Notes: generated by a model not told the origin, from the letters alone. Counted from the stretch's first letter, positions 6,746 to 16,863 are shown. The stretch is 64,000 bases of DNA from Legionella bozemanae (GCF_001648595.1 NZ_LBAW01000005.1:124001-188000), one strand, 5' to 3'. Made by a program: numbers and translations.

Positions 6746-9142
6746 ATGCGCTCGATAGTAATTATAATTTTAACATTTATTTGTTCTGCATTAATTCATG
6801 CAAACGAAATTAATATTTCCACAACTACCAAAAATGGGAATACTATTTTTTATTTGCAAGCAGGCGCATTTAATTTAGAAAAAGATGCAAAACAACGCCA
6901 ACACGAATTATCTGTTCTCGTTAGTGAACCAGTTGAAATTAAAAATCTATCGGATAAGAAACTTTATCTTGTACAAATTGGACCAATTAATGATTATCTC
7001 ACCGCACGTGCTTTGCAAAATAAATTAACTCAAAAAATCATCAATTCTAAAAAGAACAAGCAGATTGAAAATCAATCTCCTCCTTTAGCCCAATCCAACC
7101 AACCCGACAGCTCAAGTGAGCAAGCAGAAGCACCACCGTTGCCAAACAATAAATTATGGAACTTAAGAAATGCGGATATCAGAGCTGTTATCGCTGAAGT
7201 GTCTCGAGTAACTGGAAAAAACTTTGTCATTGATCCTCGAGTACAAGGAAAAATATCCATCGTATCAACCACACCAATGAACAATGACGAGCTCTACGAA
7301 GTGTTTCTTTCTGTTTTGCAAGTCTCAGGTTATGCTGCAATACCTAGTGGTGCGATCATTAAAATTATTCCCAATATTGATGCAAAAACACAATCACCTG
7401 ATTTTCCAAGCGGAATGCAACAGCCCCCTAAAGGCGATGACATGATGGTGGCTGTCGTGCCGGTTCATTATGTTCCATCCGAGCAATTAGTACCTGTTTT
7501 ACGACCATTGATGCCCCAATGGAGTAGTATCTCAGCGTATGCCCCCTCAAACATGCTCATTTTGTCAGGAAGAGCCAACAACATTCGTAGTCTTGCGGAA
7601 ATCATCAAACAAGTAGATACTTCATCAGCAAACGGTATCGATATGGTTCATTTAAGACATTCATTAGCCATGGATATCGCCGCTACATTAAAAGATCTTG
7701 TTAAAGTTCAACCCAGCATGGGAGGATCGCGCACACAGTTAACTGTTGCTGCCGATGATCGCTCCAACTCTCTATTAATCAGTGGCTCCAAAACAGACAG
7801 AATACGTCTTAGGATGTTAATATTAAAATTAGATAAAGAAAGCTCGGAAGGACAGAACAGCAATACGCAAGTTGTTTATCTCAACTACCTCAGAGCAGAA
7901 GACCTGGTCCCCATTCTTGCCGGTATTGCACAGGCAAATTTCAGTGGGAATGTTGGAACAACCATTGGTACGATTACTCGTCCTATCTTGGACAGTACAA
8001 ACCCTGCTTCCAATCTTACCAGTAACTCAAACATACAAGGCTCCAATGCCAGTTCTAGTTCTCTTTATTCATCAGGATCAGGTAGCGGCCCGTCTCCCCT
8101 CACTGCATCAGGAGCTACTGCAAATACTACGACTGCAACAACGCAAAATGAAGGAACAACCAAACCATCTGTTCAAATTATTGCTGAGCCTAACACAAAT
8201 TCTATTATTCTTAATGCACCCGCATCAGTAATACGTATTTTGAAAAGAGTAATTACTCAACTGGATATTAAACCAGCGCAATTACTTATAGAAGCATTAG
8301 TCGCAGAAATAAACCAATCGGATATTAATGATTTGGGTATTGAATGGGGAAGTAATCAATTAACTGGAAGGCCTCAAGATTTTAGACCAGGATTTGCTAT
8401 AATTAATAGTGGAACCAGATTGGATGATTTACAAGCACAAATATATGCTTTGGCCAGAGAGAACAAAGCGAATATTTTATCAACACCCTCCGTTGTAGTT
8501 CTTGATAATCGCCAAGCCAAGATATTGGTAGGTAAACAGGTTTCGATTGCATCAACAACTCAGCCTGCTAATGCTGGAGGGACAACAAATGGCGGTGTTC
8601 CATTTACCACTTTTGATCGAGTTAACGTTGCATTACATCTCTATGTTCGACCACAAATCACGCGTGGGAATGGAATTCAACTGCAAATCGACCAAGGTAA
8701 TGACACACTGGATCCACCCGTTGTTGCTCCAAACGTGACTACTCCAACATTTCGAATTAGCAGTATCGTCACCTCCGTTCATGTTGAGAGCGGTGATGCA
8801 GTTGTTTTAGGCGGTTTGACTCAAGACAGTCTAAATAATGACAATAATCGTTTACCTATTTTAGGAGATATACCAGGTGTGGGTCGTATATTCAAACGGA
8901 AAATAAATTCTCGTGAAAAACGCGTGCTTATGGTCTTTATTAAACCCCTAATATTGCGTAATGAACGTGATAACATGCATATGACAAGTGAAAAATACAA
9001 CCGTGTTCGCCAATACGAACTGGATTGGCTAAGATCACAAGATGCGTTTGTACAAAGCAATAACTCAACCGTATTGCCTGCTTTGAAACGTGCTGAATTG
9101 CCCAAACCGTTTCATCGCCCACCTTTACTAGTAACGAAGTAA
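6746..9142 (+). CDS. lspD: Type II secretion secretin LspD (GspD) with N-terminal SPOR domain
   Basis: This 798-residue protein forms the outer-membrane channel of the type II secretion system. A signal peptide (residues 1-19) is followed by a SPOR-like domain at about 32-100 (FYLQAGAFNLEKDAKQRQ, YLVQIGPINDYLTARALQ), a Ser/Gln/Pro linker, and then the N0 domain from residue 137 (LRNADIRAVIAEVSRVTGKN). N1-N3 domains follow, broken by a Ser/Gly/Thr-rich insert at about 415-475. The secretin barrel ends in the signature VVLGGLTQD and RLPILGDIPGVGRIFK. SPOR domains bind denuded septal peptidoglycan. The gene is 3 bases upstream of lspE, so the two form an operon. In L. pneumophila lspDE is likewise separate from lspF-K. 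The ribosome site before 6746 is weak. Confidence 0.93.
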   Translation: MRSIVIIILTFICSALIHANEINISTTTKNGNTIFYLQAGAFNLEKDAKQRQHELSVLVSEPVEIKNLSDKKLYLVQIGPINDYLTARALQNKLTQKIINSKKNKQIENQSPPLAQSNQPDSSSEQAEAPPLPNNKLWNLRNADIRAVIAEVSRVTGKNFVIDPRVQGKISIVSTTPMNNDELYEVFLSVLQVSGYAAIPSGAIIKIIPNIDAKTQSPDFPSGMQQPPKGDDMMVAVVPVHYVPSEQLVPVLRPLMPQWSSISAYAPSNMLILSGRANNIRSLAEIIKQVDTSSANGIDMVHLRHSLAMDIAATLKDLVKVQPSMGGSRTQLTVAADDRSNSLLISGSKTDRIRLRMLILKLDKESSEGQNSNTQVVYLNYLRAEDLVPILAGIAQANFSGNVGTTIGTITRPILDSTNPASNLTSNSNIQGSNASSSSLYSSGSGSGPSPLTASGATANTTTATTQNEGTTKPSVQIIAEPNTNSIILNAPASVIRILKRVITQLDIKPAQLLIEALVAEINQSDINDLGIEWGSNQLTGRPQDFRPGFAIINSGTRLDDLQAQIYALARENKANILSTPSVVVLDNRQAKILVGKQVSIASTTQPANAGGTTNGGVPFTTFDRVNVALHLYVRPQITRGNGIQLQIDQGNDTLDPPVVAPNVTTPTFRISSIVTSVHVESGDAVVLGGLTQDSLNNDNNRLPILGDIPGVGRIFKRKINSREKRVLMVFIKPLILRNERDNMHMTSEKYNRVRQYELDWLRSQDAFVQSNNSTVLPALKRAELPKPFHRPPLLVTK

Positions 9143-9145
9143 GCC

Positions 9146-10633
9146 ATGGAAAACGAAGAGAAACTACTGAAAATCCCATACAGCTTTGCGAAAAACCATG
9201 GGATTGTTGTTGCGAATGAAATGAGCGATAACCATGCCCTTGTTTATTATTTACCTGATACATCACTACAAGCCCTTGCAGAGATAAAACGTTTATTACA
9301 ATGTGACTTTACTCTTAAACAGGTTGATGAATCAGCCTTTCAACAACATTTAGCACACGTGTATCAATCTAAATCATCGATATTAGAAGCTGCCGGGGGC
9401 ATGGAAGAAGATATGGATCTCTCATTGCTGGCAAGTCAATTGCCAGTAAGTGAAGATTTGTTAGAAAATCAGGATGATGCGCCAATAATCCGTTTATTAA
9501 ATGCATTATTTACTCAAGCAATAAAACAAAAAGCCTCTGATATTCATATTGAAACTTATGAAGATAGAGTATTAGTACGCAATCGTATTGATGGTGTTTT
9601 ACATGAGGTTTTAGAAATTCAGCGCGCCATAGCCCCCTTAGTCATTTCTAGAGTCAAAGTTATGGCCAAACTGGATATTGCAGAAAAACGCATTCCACAA
9701 GATGGTCGTATTTCACTACGCATTGGCGGTCATAATATTGACGTTCGGGTTTCAACCCTTCCCTCAAACCATGGCGAACGTGTAGTTTTGAGGATTTTGG
9801 ATAAACAAGCTGCACAATTGGATTTAAACCTATTAGGCATGCCACAACCCACAGTAAAAGCCATGCGAAAAATGATCGCAGAGCCGCATGGCATTATTTT
9901 GGTTACTGGACCAACCGGTTCCGGGAAAACTACTTCTTTATACGCTATGTTAACTGAGCTAAATGAAGTCACACGTAATATTTTAACGATCGAAGATCCC
10001 ATAGAGTATGATCTTGAAGGTATTGGACAAACACAGGTTAATACCAAGGTACAAATGACCTTTGCCAAGGGTTTAAGAGCAATTCTCAGACAAGATCCCG
10101 ATGTAGTCATGATAGGAGAAATTCGTGATTTGGAAACTGCTGAAATTGCAGTTCAAGCCAGTCTTACAGGACACTTGGTATTGTCAACCTTACATACAAA
10201 CAGTGCACTAGGTGCACTTACTCGTTTACGCGATATGGGAGTTGAATCTTTTCTCTTATCTTCAAGTATCGTTGGACTTATCGCACAACGATTGGTGAGA
10301 AAACTATGCCCTCAATGCAAAACACCACATCAATTAAGAGACGACGAAAAAGAACTTATGGGACTCACAGCAGACACAGATATATCAAAAGTTTTTGAAC
10401 CCAAAGGTTGCGACTTCTGCAATCACTTAGGCTATAAAGGAAGAACAGGAATTTATGAACTGATTACTGTAGATGAAACGCTAAGAGGAATGATTCATCG
10501 CCATGAAAATTTGCAAGCGATGGAAAATTATTTACGCCCTGCCACACCCAGTATTCGTGATGACGGATTTAAGCGAGTACTCGCTGGTGATACGTCACTG
10601 GCTGAAATTCTTCGTGTAACAACCCAAGGTTAG
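9146..10633 (+). CDS. lspE: Type II secretion ATPase LspE (GspE)
   Basis: A cytoplasmic AAA+-like ATPase of 495 residues that drives pseudopilus assembly. It has an N1E/N2E region, Walker A GPTGSGKT at residues 255-262, an Asp box (TIEDPIEYDLEG), Walker B-type DPDVVMIGEIRD, and a His box with GHLVLSTLHTNSA. The C-terminal zinc site has two Cys pairs, CPQC and CDFC, followed by GYKGRTGIYELI as in GspE and unlike the PilB end. It is immediately downstream of lspD and shares its message. No stop hairpin is evident after it. Confidence 0.95.
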   Translation: MENEEKLLKIPYSFAKNHGIVVANEMSDNHALVYYLPDTSLQALAEIKRLLQCDFTLKQVDESAFQQHLAHVYQSKSSILEAAGGMEEDMDLSLLASQLPVSEDLLENQDDAPIIRLLNALFTQAIKQKASDIHIETYEDRVLVRNRIDGVLHEVLEIQRAIAPLVISRVKVMAKLDIAEKRIPQDGRISLRIGGHNIDVRVSTLPSNHGERVVLRILDKQAAQLDLNLLGMPQPTVKAMRKMIAEPHGIILVTGPTGSGKTTSLYAMLTELNEVTRNILTIEDPIEYDLEGIGQTQVNTKVQMTFAKGLRAILRQDPDVVMIGEIRDLETAEIAVQASLTGHLVLSTLHTNSALGALTRLRDMGVESFLLSSSIVGLIAQRLVRKLCPQCKTPHQLRDDEKELMGLTADTDISKVFEPKGCDFCNHLGYKGRTGIYELITVDETLRGMIHRHENLQAMENYLRPATPSIRDDGFKRVLAGDTSLAEILRVTTQG

Positions 10634-11157
10634 TGATTAAATATAAAAATACTGCAAGGGGAATTACATCAAAAAGAATCACAAACGGTATCAAGCAGCA
10701 AGTTCATTGGAAAAGTATCAAATTTAATATCTAAAAATGATACGCATTTTGGAAATGACATAGAAATGCAACCCATCTAAAACGTGCATGATTTTTATTT
10801 CGAGCGATTGATGTAAAACAGCGCTTGAAGAAAACTCAAAAACTTGAGAAATTCCCCAACTACTAAATCTGCAATCCATTCCTCTTGCACTGCATGAAAA
10901 TTTATCACCGTTAGCATGGTTGGAAGGAGTTTTCTCATAAGTAGAATTTCTTTCCTAAAGATAGCGATGTAAACTGGAAAGTTTCAGTTTTTGCTAAAAA
11001 TTTGTTTTCTTATTAATAGATAGAAAATTCCTATGAAAATCAAATGTTAATGGTTACTATATAAAATAGCTTCAATGCCCTAAAAAACATCTTATGATAA
11101 TATGGAATAAAGTTGCTTTTAATGATTAAGAAGTGTTGGCAAATAAAAGGAAGTGTT
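10634..11157. other. Spacer after lspE with one remnant
   Basis: The first 147 bases carry an open remnant listed separately. The rest is AT-rich, with no open frame of note. The promoter of the efflux operon should lie in the last 100 bases. Confidence 0.4.
10637..10780 (+). pseudogene. Possible remnant: C-terminal tail of an unknown protein
   Basis: Between TGA 10634-10636 and TAA 10778-10780 a frame of 47 codons stays open without an ATG. Its translation (QGELHQKESQTVSSSKFIGK, then VSNLISKNDTHFGNDIEMQP) has the polar Ser/Lys/Asn/Glu make-up of Legionella effector tails. It is short, and chance cannot be excluded. Confidence 0.22.
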
Positions 11158-12621
11158 ATGCAGCTTTGGATCAAAGGATTTATTTGTTTCAGCATATATA
11201 CATTAGTCTCCTGTACTGTTTCTCTACCTCAGCAAAGCCAGGTTAAAAATATAAAAACTGTTCCAAGCATGGAGCATTCCATTAAAAAGAGCTTACAAAA
11301 AAAAGAGATTTTTTCTAAAGGAAAATGGCCAAACAGACAATGGTGGTTATCTTATAACAGCCCTGAGCTCAACACTTTAGTTACAGAAGCTTTAGCTAAC
11401 AATCCTTCAATTCACGAAATCAAAAAACGTATTGAAATTGCTAAACAGCGGGCAGTTGTTACACGCTCGCTATTAGCCCCTTTAGTTTTTTTTAATGCAC
11501 ATGAAAATCGGCAATATGTAAGTAAAAACGGTTTATATCGCGCATTCAATCCTAATTTTCCTTTAAGTGCCAGACTCTTGGATCTTTCTCTTTCTTTTAC
11601 TTATGAATTTGATTTTTGGGGAAAAAACCGTAATCTTTTTTATGCCGCGTTAGGAGAAGCAAAAGTTCAAGAGGCGGAAGCTGCTGAAGTAGAGCTGATT
11701 ACAAGTACCGCAATTGCACAAGCTTATTTTGCTTATAAAACAAATCTTATAAGAAAAAAATTATATACACAGTTAATTGAAGTACGACAAAAAATTGCAA
11801 AATTACAAAATTTATTGGTACACAAAGGACTTTCTTCAAAATTACCTGCATTAGAAACTTCAGAAAAATTACTTGAATCCCAAAAATTATTATCAAGCAT
11901 TACAGATGAATTGACTACCAATAAACACTTGATTAATACTTTAGCAGGACGTGGACCAGATGATTCTCTATTGACTCATTCCACCCTCTCCCCGCTGCCC
12001 AAAACGCTGAACATTCCCCAAATACTGCCATTGGATTTCTTAGCCCGCAGACCTGATCTTATGGCGCAAATTTGGCGTGCTAAAGCTTTAGCCTATAAAA
12101 CAGGAGCAGCAATGGCAGAATATTATCCTGATATCAATCTCATTGGTCTGATTGGTTTGGAAAGCACAAGTTGGCGAAAGTTTTTTGATTTATCGAGTGG
12201 TACTGCGGCAATTAGACCTGCATTGCAATTACCTATTTTCACTGCAGGAGCGATCCGTGCTAATATCAAAGCAACCAAGGCACAATTTGATGCAGCGATT
12301 GACGCATACAATAATTTGCTCTTATACAGTACTCAAGAAGTTCTTGATGTCTTAGCTTTTGCTGGGGATATCTATCAGCAAAAAATAGAACAAAAAAAAG
12401 TGGTGGAATATGCGAAACAGCGTTACCAATTAAGTTACTTGCGCCAACAAAAAGGCTTAGACAGTTTATTTGATCTTTATTTTTTACAAGAAGAAGTCAT
12501 TCAAAAAGAGCTTGTAGATGTTACTCTACTCTATAACCAATATTTAGCCTCTATAAAATTAAACAAAGCATTGGGAGGAGGTTACTATCAAAATACGATA
12601 CCCTTGGTGAAACACTCATGA
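11158..12621 (+). CDS. Outer-membrane efflux factor (TolC/OprM/NodT family), probable lipoprotein
   Basis: 487 residues from the ATG at 11158, preceded by AAGGAAG. The frame runs back to a TTG at 11113, but that would bury the signal peptide. Residues 1-20 form a lipoprotein signal ending in the lipobox LVSC. Two repeated outer-membrane-factor halves follow, with QWWLSYNSPELNTLVTEALA, the ADGR-like LARRPDLMAQIWRAKA motif, and coiled-coil stretches rich in Lys and Gln. It forms the exit duct of a tripartite pump. The next two genes overlap by 4 bases each, giving a complete outer-membrane/adaptor/transporter operon. Confidence 0.9.
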   Translation: MQLWIKGFICFSIYTLVSCTVSLPQQSQVKNIKTVPSMEHSIKKSLQKKEIFSKGKWPNRQWWLSYNSPELNTLVTEALANNPSIHEIKKRIEIAKQRAVVTRSLLAPLVFFNAHENRQYVSKNGLYRAFNPNFPLSARLLDLSLSFTYEFDFWGKNRNLFYAALGEAKVQEAEAAEVELITSTAIAQAYFAYKTNLIRKKLYTQLIEVRQKIAKLQNLLVHKGLSSKLPALETSEKLLESQKLLSSITDELTTNKHLINTLAGRGPDDSLLTHSTLSPLPKTLNIPQILPLDFLARRPDLMAQIWRAKALAYKTGAAMAEYYPDINLIGLIGLESTSWRKFFDLSSGTAAIRPALQLPIFTAGAIRANIKATKAQFDAAIDAYNNLLLYSTQEVLDVLAFAGDIYQQKIEQKKVVEYAKQRYQLSYLRQQKGLDSLFDLYFLQEEVIQKELVDVTLLYNQYLASIKLNKALGGGYYQNTIPLVKHS

Positions 12622-13811
12622 AACAAAGATCTGCCTCTTTTTATTTTGCCGTCATTCTTATCGTTTTATTTATTTTCTTTTTTTTGTATTGGCTTTTTGT
12701 ATGGAGCCAGCAAGTTTATACCAATGATGCCTATGTACAAGGGAATCAGGTCTACATCAAATCCTTGCGCCCAGGATTCGTTACAGGTATCTATACTGAC
12801 GATAGTTTTTTAGTAAAAAAAGGACAACTCCTTGTTACATTAAATGAAACAGATTCACACATAGCTTTGGAAAAAGCTAAGAAGAAACTTGCCAGTACAG
12901 TGCGTGATGTATCCCAGGCATTTCATGATGTGTTTATATTGGCTGCAGACATTGAAATGAAAAAAGCGCAACTTTTAAAAGCACAACAAAACCTTAAACA
13001 TCGTCATGATGTCATTGGCGCTAAAGGAGTTTCTTTAGAAGATTATCAAAATGCGCAAGATGATCTAAAAGCATCCATTGCCTCATTAAAAAGTACTAAG
13101 AATAAATATCAAAAAATGCTCGCTTTTGTACAAGGCACGTCCATTACTGAGCATCCCTGGGTACAGGCAGCTGCGCAAGAAGTACGCGATGCGTGGGTAC
13201 AATTATATCGAACTAAAATTTATGCGCCCGTAGACGGATTGGTAGCACAAAGAACAATTCAAGTAGGTATGTGGATTTCTCCTAAAGAACCACTTATGTC
13301 TATTATTCCCCTGGATCAAATATGGGTAAATGCCAATTATAAAGAAACCCAGCTGAAAAAAGTGCGCATTGGACAAAGCGTTAAGTTAACTTCTGATCTT
13401 TATGGTTCTGATGTTGTATTTCACGGAAAAATTGTCGGCTTGCCAGGAGGTGCAGGGAATGTTTTTTCATTATTACCGCCTGAAAACCTCTCAGGAAACT
13501 GGATTAAAATCGTTCAAAGATTACCAGTGCGGATTGCTCTAGTACAGGATGAACTAATAAAACATCCTCTGCGAATTGGCCTTTCTTTAGAAGTAACTAC
13601 AGATCTTTCCGATCAAAATGGCCCCTTAGTGCCCACCTCAACTTCTGGCTCACCACATTATGTTACTGATATTTTCCAAAAAGAAGAAACAGGCGATGAA
13701 AAGCTTATAGCAGAGATTATTAAGAGTAATTTGGATCCTAATCTTAAGAAGTATGCCAATTCACCTCTAGTTTTAAATAAGATCGACTTAAATGAGATGA
13801 ACAAACAATGA
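12618..13811 (+). CDS. Periplasmic adaptor of a multidrug pump (EmrA/HlyD family)
   Basis: This 397-residue adaptor links the MFS pump to the outer-membrane duct. It has one N-terminal membrane helix (residues about 8-28, FYFAVILIVLFIFFFLYWLF) and then YTNDAYVQGNQVYIKSLRPG, the first half of the split biotinyl-lipoyl domain of EmrA proteins. An alpha-helical hairpin of about residues 75-170 follows, then the second lipoyl half (IYAPVDGLVAQRTIQVGMWI) and a beta-barrel. The start overlaps the previous stop as ATGA. The last 60 residues extend beyond the usual EmrA end and are polar. Confidence 0.9.
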   Translation: MKQRSASFYFAVILIVLFIFFFLYWLFVWSQQVYTNDAYVQGNQVYIKSLRPGFVTGIYTDDSFLVKKGQLLVTLNETDSHIALEKAKKKLASTVRDVSQAFHDVFILAADIEMKKAQLLKAQQNLKHRHDVIGAKGVSLEDYQNAQDDLKASIASLKSTKNKYQKMLAFVQGTSITEHPWVQAAAQEVRDAWVQLYRTKIYAPVDGLVAQRTIQVGMWISPKEPLMSIIPLDQIWVNANYKETQLKKVRIGQSVKLTSDLYGSDVVFHGKIVGLPGGAGNVFSLLPPENLSGNWIKIVQRLPVRIALVQDELIKHPLRIGLSLEVTTDLSDQNGPLVPTSTSGSPHYVTDIFQKEETGDEKLIAEIIKSNLDPNLKKYANSPLVLNKIDLNEMNKQ

Positions 13812-15346
13812 TTCTCTATATTTTACTCTTATCACTTGCTGCAGTAATCTTCAATCTTACCTTACCAATTATGGCAGGTCTGTATATTGTAAGTGATCTG
13901 GGCGGAAGTCCCTATATGACTTCGTATACGGTCAGTTTTTTTTGTATTGGCAATCTCTTAGGAGTACCTTTAGGAAAACCCGGAGTAACACGATTAAGTC
14001 CTATTCAACTTTTTGTAGTCTGTCTCAGCCTGACCGCATTATGTTCATTGGGATGTGCTACTGCGAGTGATTTCTTTACATTTATATTATTCAGGTTTTT
14101 AGAAGGTTTTGCTTCAGGACCAATGTTTCTTCTTATTACATGTACGCTTATTCCCTTACTCTCTTCCAATAAAGATAAAGTCTATATTGTATCTTTAGTA
14201 TTGATTTGTCTTTCCATCATTCCCGTAATCGGTGCATCATATGGTGCTTGGATTGCTTACAGCTACCATTGGCGATTCCTTTTTTTCTCTAACATCCCTT
14301 TATGTATCTTTTTAATTCTGTATGTTGGCTATGGTTACAGAAAATATCATGAACCCGTAAAAAAAACATATTTTGATAAACTTGGATATTTTTACTATTG
14401 CATCAGCATGATTTTTATTGGACCTGCTTTAACTACTGGCCAGGAGTTAGATTGGTTTCGTTCTTCTTTAATTACTTTTTTGCTTGTTTTTGGTGTAATC
14501 AGTCTTATTTTTTTTGTTTTACGCAGTTGGTCAGCCCCACATCCCGTCATTGATTTGAAATTACTTAAAAATTTTTATTTTTCACTCGCAATGATCTACA
14601 TCGCATTATTTTTTGCCCTCTATTTTGGCATGGTAATCTTGTTGTCTTTGTGGCTAAAGCTTTATGTTAATTACACTCCTGATTGGATTGCCCTCATCAT
14701 AGGAACAATGGCATTCTGTGGATGGATACCCGTATTCATCAATAAGAGACAATATGAACCATTCTTTCCCTTAATCATTGCTTTGCTCTTTTTTGCCATT
14801 TCCTGTTTCTATACCACATACTTTAATGTAGATATCAATTTTAATCGAATTGCATTTTCGCGTGGATTAGCCGGTATTGGGCTTGCGCTGTTTTTATCTC
14901 CCCTCTTTCAATTATCAGTACAAACTCATCCTGAAACGAAACTTGCCGAATGCATAGGCTTCTTTCATGTTTCACGCTTGCTTGGCAGTGGATTAGGAGT
15001 GGCTCTATTTCTTATTTTATGGCATAGACGAGAAGTATTTTATCATCATCGCTTAGGAAGCAAATTAACTGCATTTTCCCAGGAAACACAGCAATTTCTA
15101 GAAAAAGCAAAATTATTACATATTCAGGGAAAACACGCTTCGGCTCAATTAAATTTCTATCTTACGCGACAGGCTACTGCTTTAGCCCTTGATGATTGCT
15201 TTTATCTTATGGGTTGGATGGCTCTCTTATTACTGTTTTTTTTAATCATTATTTTTCTATTTCGTAGTAAAAAAAATTCGGTTCTAACAAAGAAAGATAA
15301 GAGTCCACTATTAGTAGATAAAGGTATTTCCGAACAAAGATCTTAA
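13808..15346 (+). CDS. MFS drug transporter, DHA2/EmrB type
   Basis: This 512-residue inner-membrane transporter has about 14 hydrophobic segments, the count of the DHA2 (EmrB/QacA) drug:proton antiporters. It begins inside the adaptor gene with an ATGA overlap. Segments such as FRFLEGFASGPMFLLITCTL and ISFWRF-like YSYHWRFLFFSNIPLCIFLI match the conserved TM4-TM6 region of EmrB. The cytoplasmic C-terminus is Lys/Ser-rich. With the two upstream genes it should export hydrophobic or anionic toxic compounds. The substrate is not readable, and no regulator is adjacent. Confidence 0.88.
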   Translation: MILYILLLSLAAVIFNLTLPIMAGLYIVSDLGGSPYMTSYTVSFFCIGNLLGVPLGKPGVTRLSPIQLFVVCLSLTALCSLGCATASDFFTFILFRFLEGFASGPMFLLITCTLIPLLSSNKDKVYIVSLVLICLSIIPVIGASYGAWIAYSYHWRFLFFSNIPLCIFLILYVGYGYRKYHEPVKKTYFDKLGYFYYCISMIFIGPALTTGQELDWFRSSLITFLLVFGVISLIFFVLRSWSAPHPVIDLKLLKNFYFSLAMIYIALFFALYFGMVILLSLWLKLYVNYTPDWIALIIGTMAFCGWIPVFINKRQYEPFFPLIIALLFFAISCFYTTYFNVDINFNRIAFSRGLAGIGLALFLSPLFQLSVQTHPETKLAECIGFFHVSRLLGSGLGVALFLILWHRREVFYHHRLGSKLTAFSQETQQFLEKAKLLHIQGKHASAQLNFYLTRQATALALDDCFYLMGWMALLLLFFLIIIFLFRSKKNSVLTKKDKSPLLVDKGISEQRS

Positions 15347-15462
15347 AACTGGAGCCTAAGTATAACCATTACTCGCCATAAGCGTATTCAAAATTCTTTC
15401 ATATACATTCTATATTTACTTACCCACATTTTTGCCCATCTTCACTAGGCAAAAAAGGAACA

Positions 15463-16491
15463 TCAACGCATTAAACTTAATTCTTCTGTAAAGAAAGGAC
15501 CATCCATAAGTTTTTCTGGCCATTTAAAAAGCATTACTGTAAGAATATTACGATGCTCACCAAATATAAAATCTACTGAACTCGTGCGAGTAGGAATCAT
15601 CTGATGTTGCGCGTTATACACTGTTTCTAGATGCTCCCTTATTTTTTTAATTGCTGGAGAATCTTTTTTATTTAATAACAATAAACAAACCCCTACTTCA
15701 GCAATAACATCATTTTCGGCCCGCTCTATTATTTGTTGCATATTGCGCTCAAAATATTCGCTTATCCAGAGAAAAGCTTCGTCACTAACTGAGTTTTGAT
15801 AATAATGACTCGCTGCAGTAATAAAATGGGTCATACCATAAATTTTTGCTTCATATTCCAACTCGGATAGTTGACTATCCATATAATCCGGAAAAGTTTG
15901 CTGAAATAGTTTGGTATAGGATTTTCTTAAATCAATAATGTGTAAATCATGTAAATAATAAACGTAATTAACTAATTGAGCGCCATAAATCTTAATGTTT
16001 TCCTCATCTAAGATAAACTCCTCCAGCCGAGCAATTTGAGTCTTTAATACATCAATAGCTGTATTAGTTTGCGGAAACAGAGAAGTATTTTCCAAATGAT
16101 AGGAAAAAATTTTATTGGTTATCTCTAATAAATAAAGATAAAAAAATAAATCACCATATTGTGATATTTTTTTGATACGTAACTTGTATTTTTGTGAGGG
16201 ATTTTGGTTAGCATCTAATAATAAATTATTCGACTTTTTAAGGATGAGCTCTGGCTGATCAAAACTTGAAAAAAGATATTGATATTTATTACTTAAAAAA
16301 TACACATAATCAATAACCGAATGCAGATGCTCTTTATCGCCTGTGATTCGGTACATTCTTATTGAAAAGTGCTCTTGTTTCACTATAGGCAACTTATAAA
16401 GATTTGCTTTATAGTTATCTAAGACCGAATCAGCTATTTCTGCATAACCCACAGCAGAAAAAAATAATATTAAAAAAATTAAACGTTTCAC
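15463..16491 (-). CDS. Exported helical protein of unknown function, 342 aa
   Basis: Residues 1-17 form a clean signal peptide (MKRLIFLILFFSAVGYA). The mature protein is largely helical, with many Tyr, Leu and His and regular helical pairs, for example DVLKTQIARLEEFILDEENI. It ends around FGEHRNILTVMLFKWPEKL. The composition and the SVDFIFGEHRNILTVMLF segment recall proteins annotated DUF3541 in Legionella and Vibrio, from memory only. It is a lone gene on the minus strand, convergent with the efflux operon. Function unknown. Confidence 0.6.
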   Translation of the reverse strand: MKRLIFLILFFSAVGYAEIADSVLDNYKANLYKLPIVKQEHFSIRMYRITGDKEHLHSVIDYVYFLSNKYQYLFSSFDQPELILKKSNNLLLDANQNPSQKYKLRIKKISQYGDLFFYLYLLEITNKIFSYHLENTSLFPQTNTAIDVLKTQIARLEEFILDEENIKIYGAQLVNYVYYLHDLHIIDLRKSYTKLFQQTFPDYMDSQLSELEYEAKIYGMTHFITAASHYYQNSVSDEAFLWISEYFERNMQQIIERAENDVIAEVGVCLLLLNKKDSPAIKKIREHLETVYNAQHQMIPTRTSSVDFIFGEHRNILTVMLFKWPEKLMDGPFFTEELSLMR

Positions 16492-16621
16492 AACTACATT
16501 ATATAAAAGTGGATCTTGAACTGGTTATTAAAAATAATCGGCATGATTATAAAGTAATCATGCGGGAATTGAAAACAATATTACACTTCCTTGCCCCATA
16601 CTGTTCACAGGATAGTAAACG

Positions 16622-16774
16622 TTGAGATACACCAAAAATGTTGGGTTAAATAGTACTTCTTGCCCTTACTGCAATTCGTGCAGGGAAAGAGCAGAACATA
16701 GAGATAATAAGATACTTAGACAGCAAAGTCTTTTTGGAAAATTATTTAGTTCCCAATTGACACTGAAGTTATAA
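16622..16774 (+). pseudogene. Cysteine-motif fragment, 50 codons (TTG start possible)
   Basis: This is the most protein-like of the three short frames between 16500 and 16815. It contains CPYCNSC, a zinc-knuckle-like or redox-like cysteine cluster, followed by basic helix-type sequence and SLFGKLFSSQLTLKL. It has no ribosome binding site. It may be a piece of a decayed gene rather than a working small protein. Confidence 0.25.
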
Positions 16775-16863
16775 TAGATGAGATCGAGAGCTTGTATAGA
16801 AAAAAGAAAGCATAGCTACTGGTTGACATAAGATCGTAAATCTTTGGACTTAAATATCCAAGC

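Noticed and set aside
7872..8231. 119-codon plus-strand frame within lspD
   Set aside because: It covers the Ser/Gly/Thr-rich insert of the secretin in another phase; repetitive composition keeps the frame open.
9730..10110. 126-codon minus-strand frame opposite lspE
   Set aside because: It lies wholly within lspE and has no ribosome site or recognisable content; a shadow frame.
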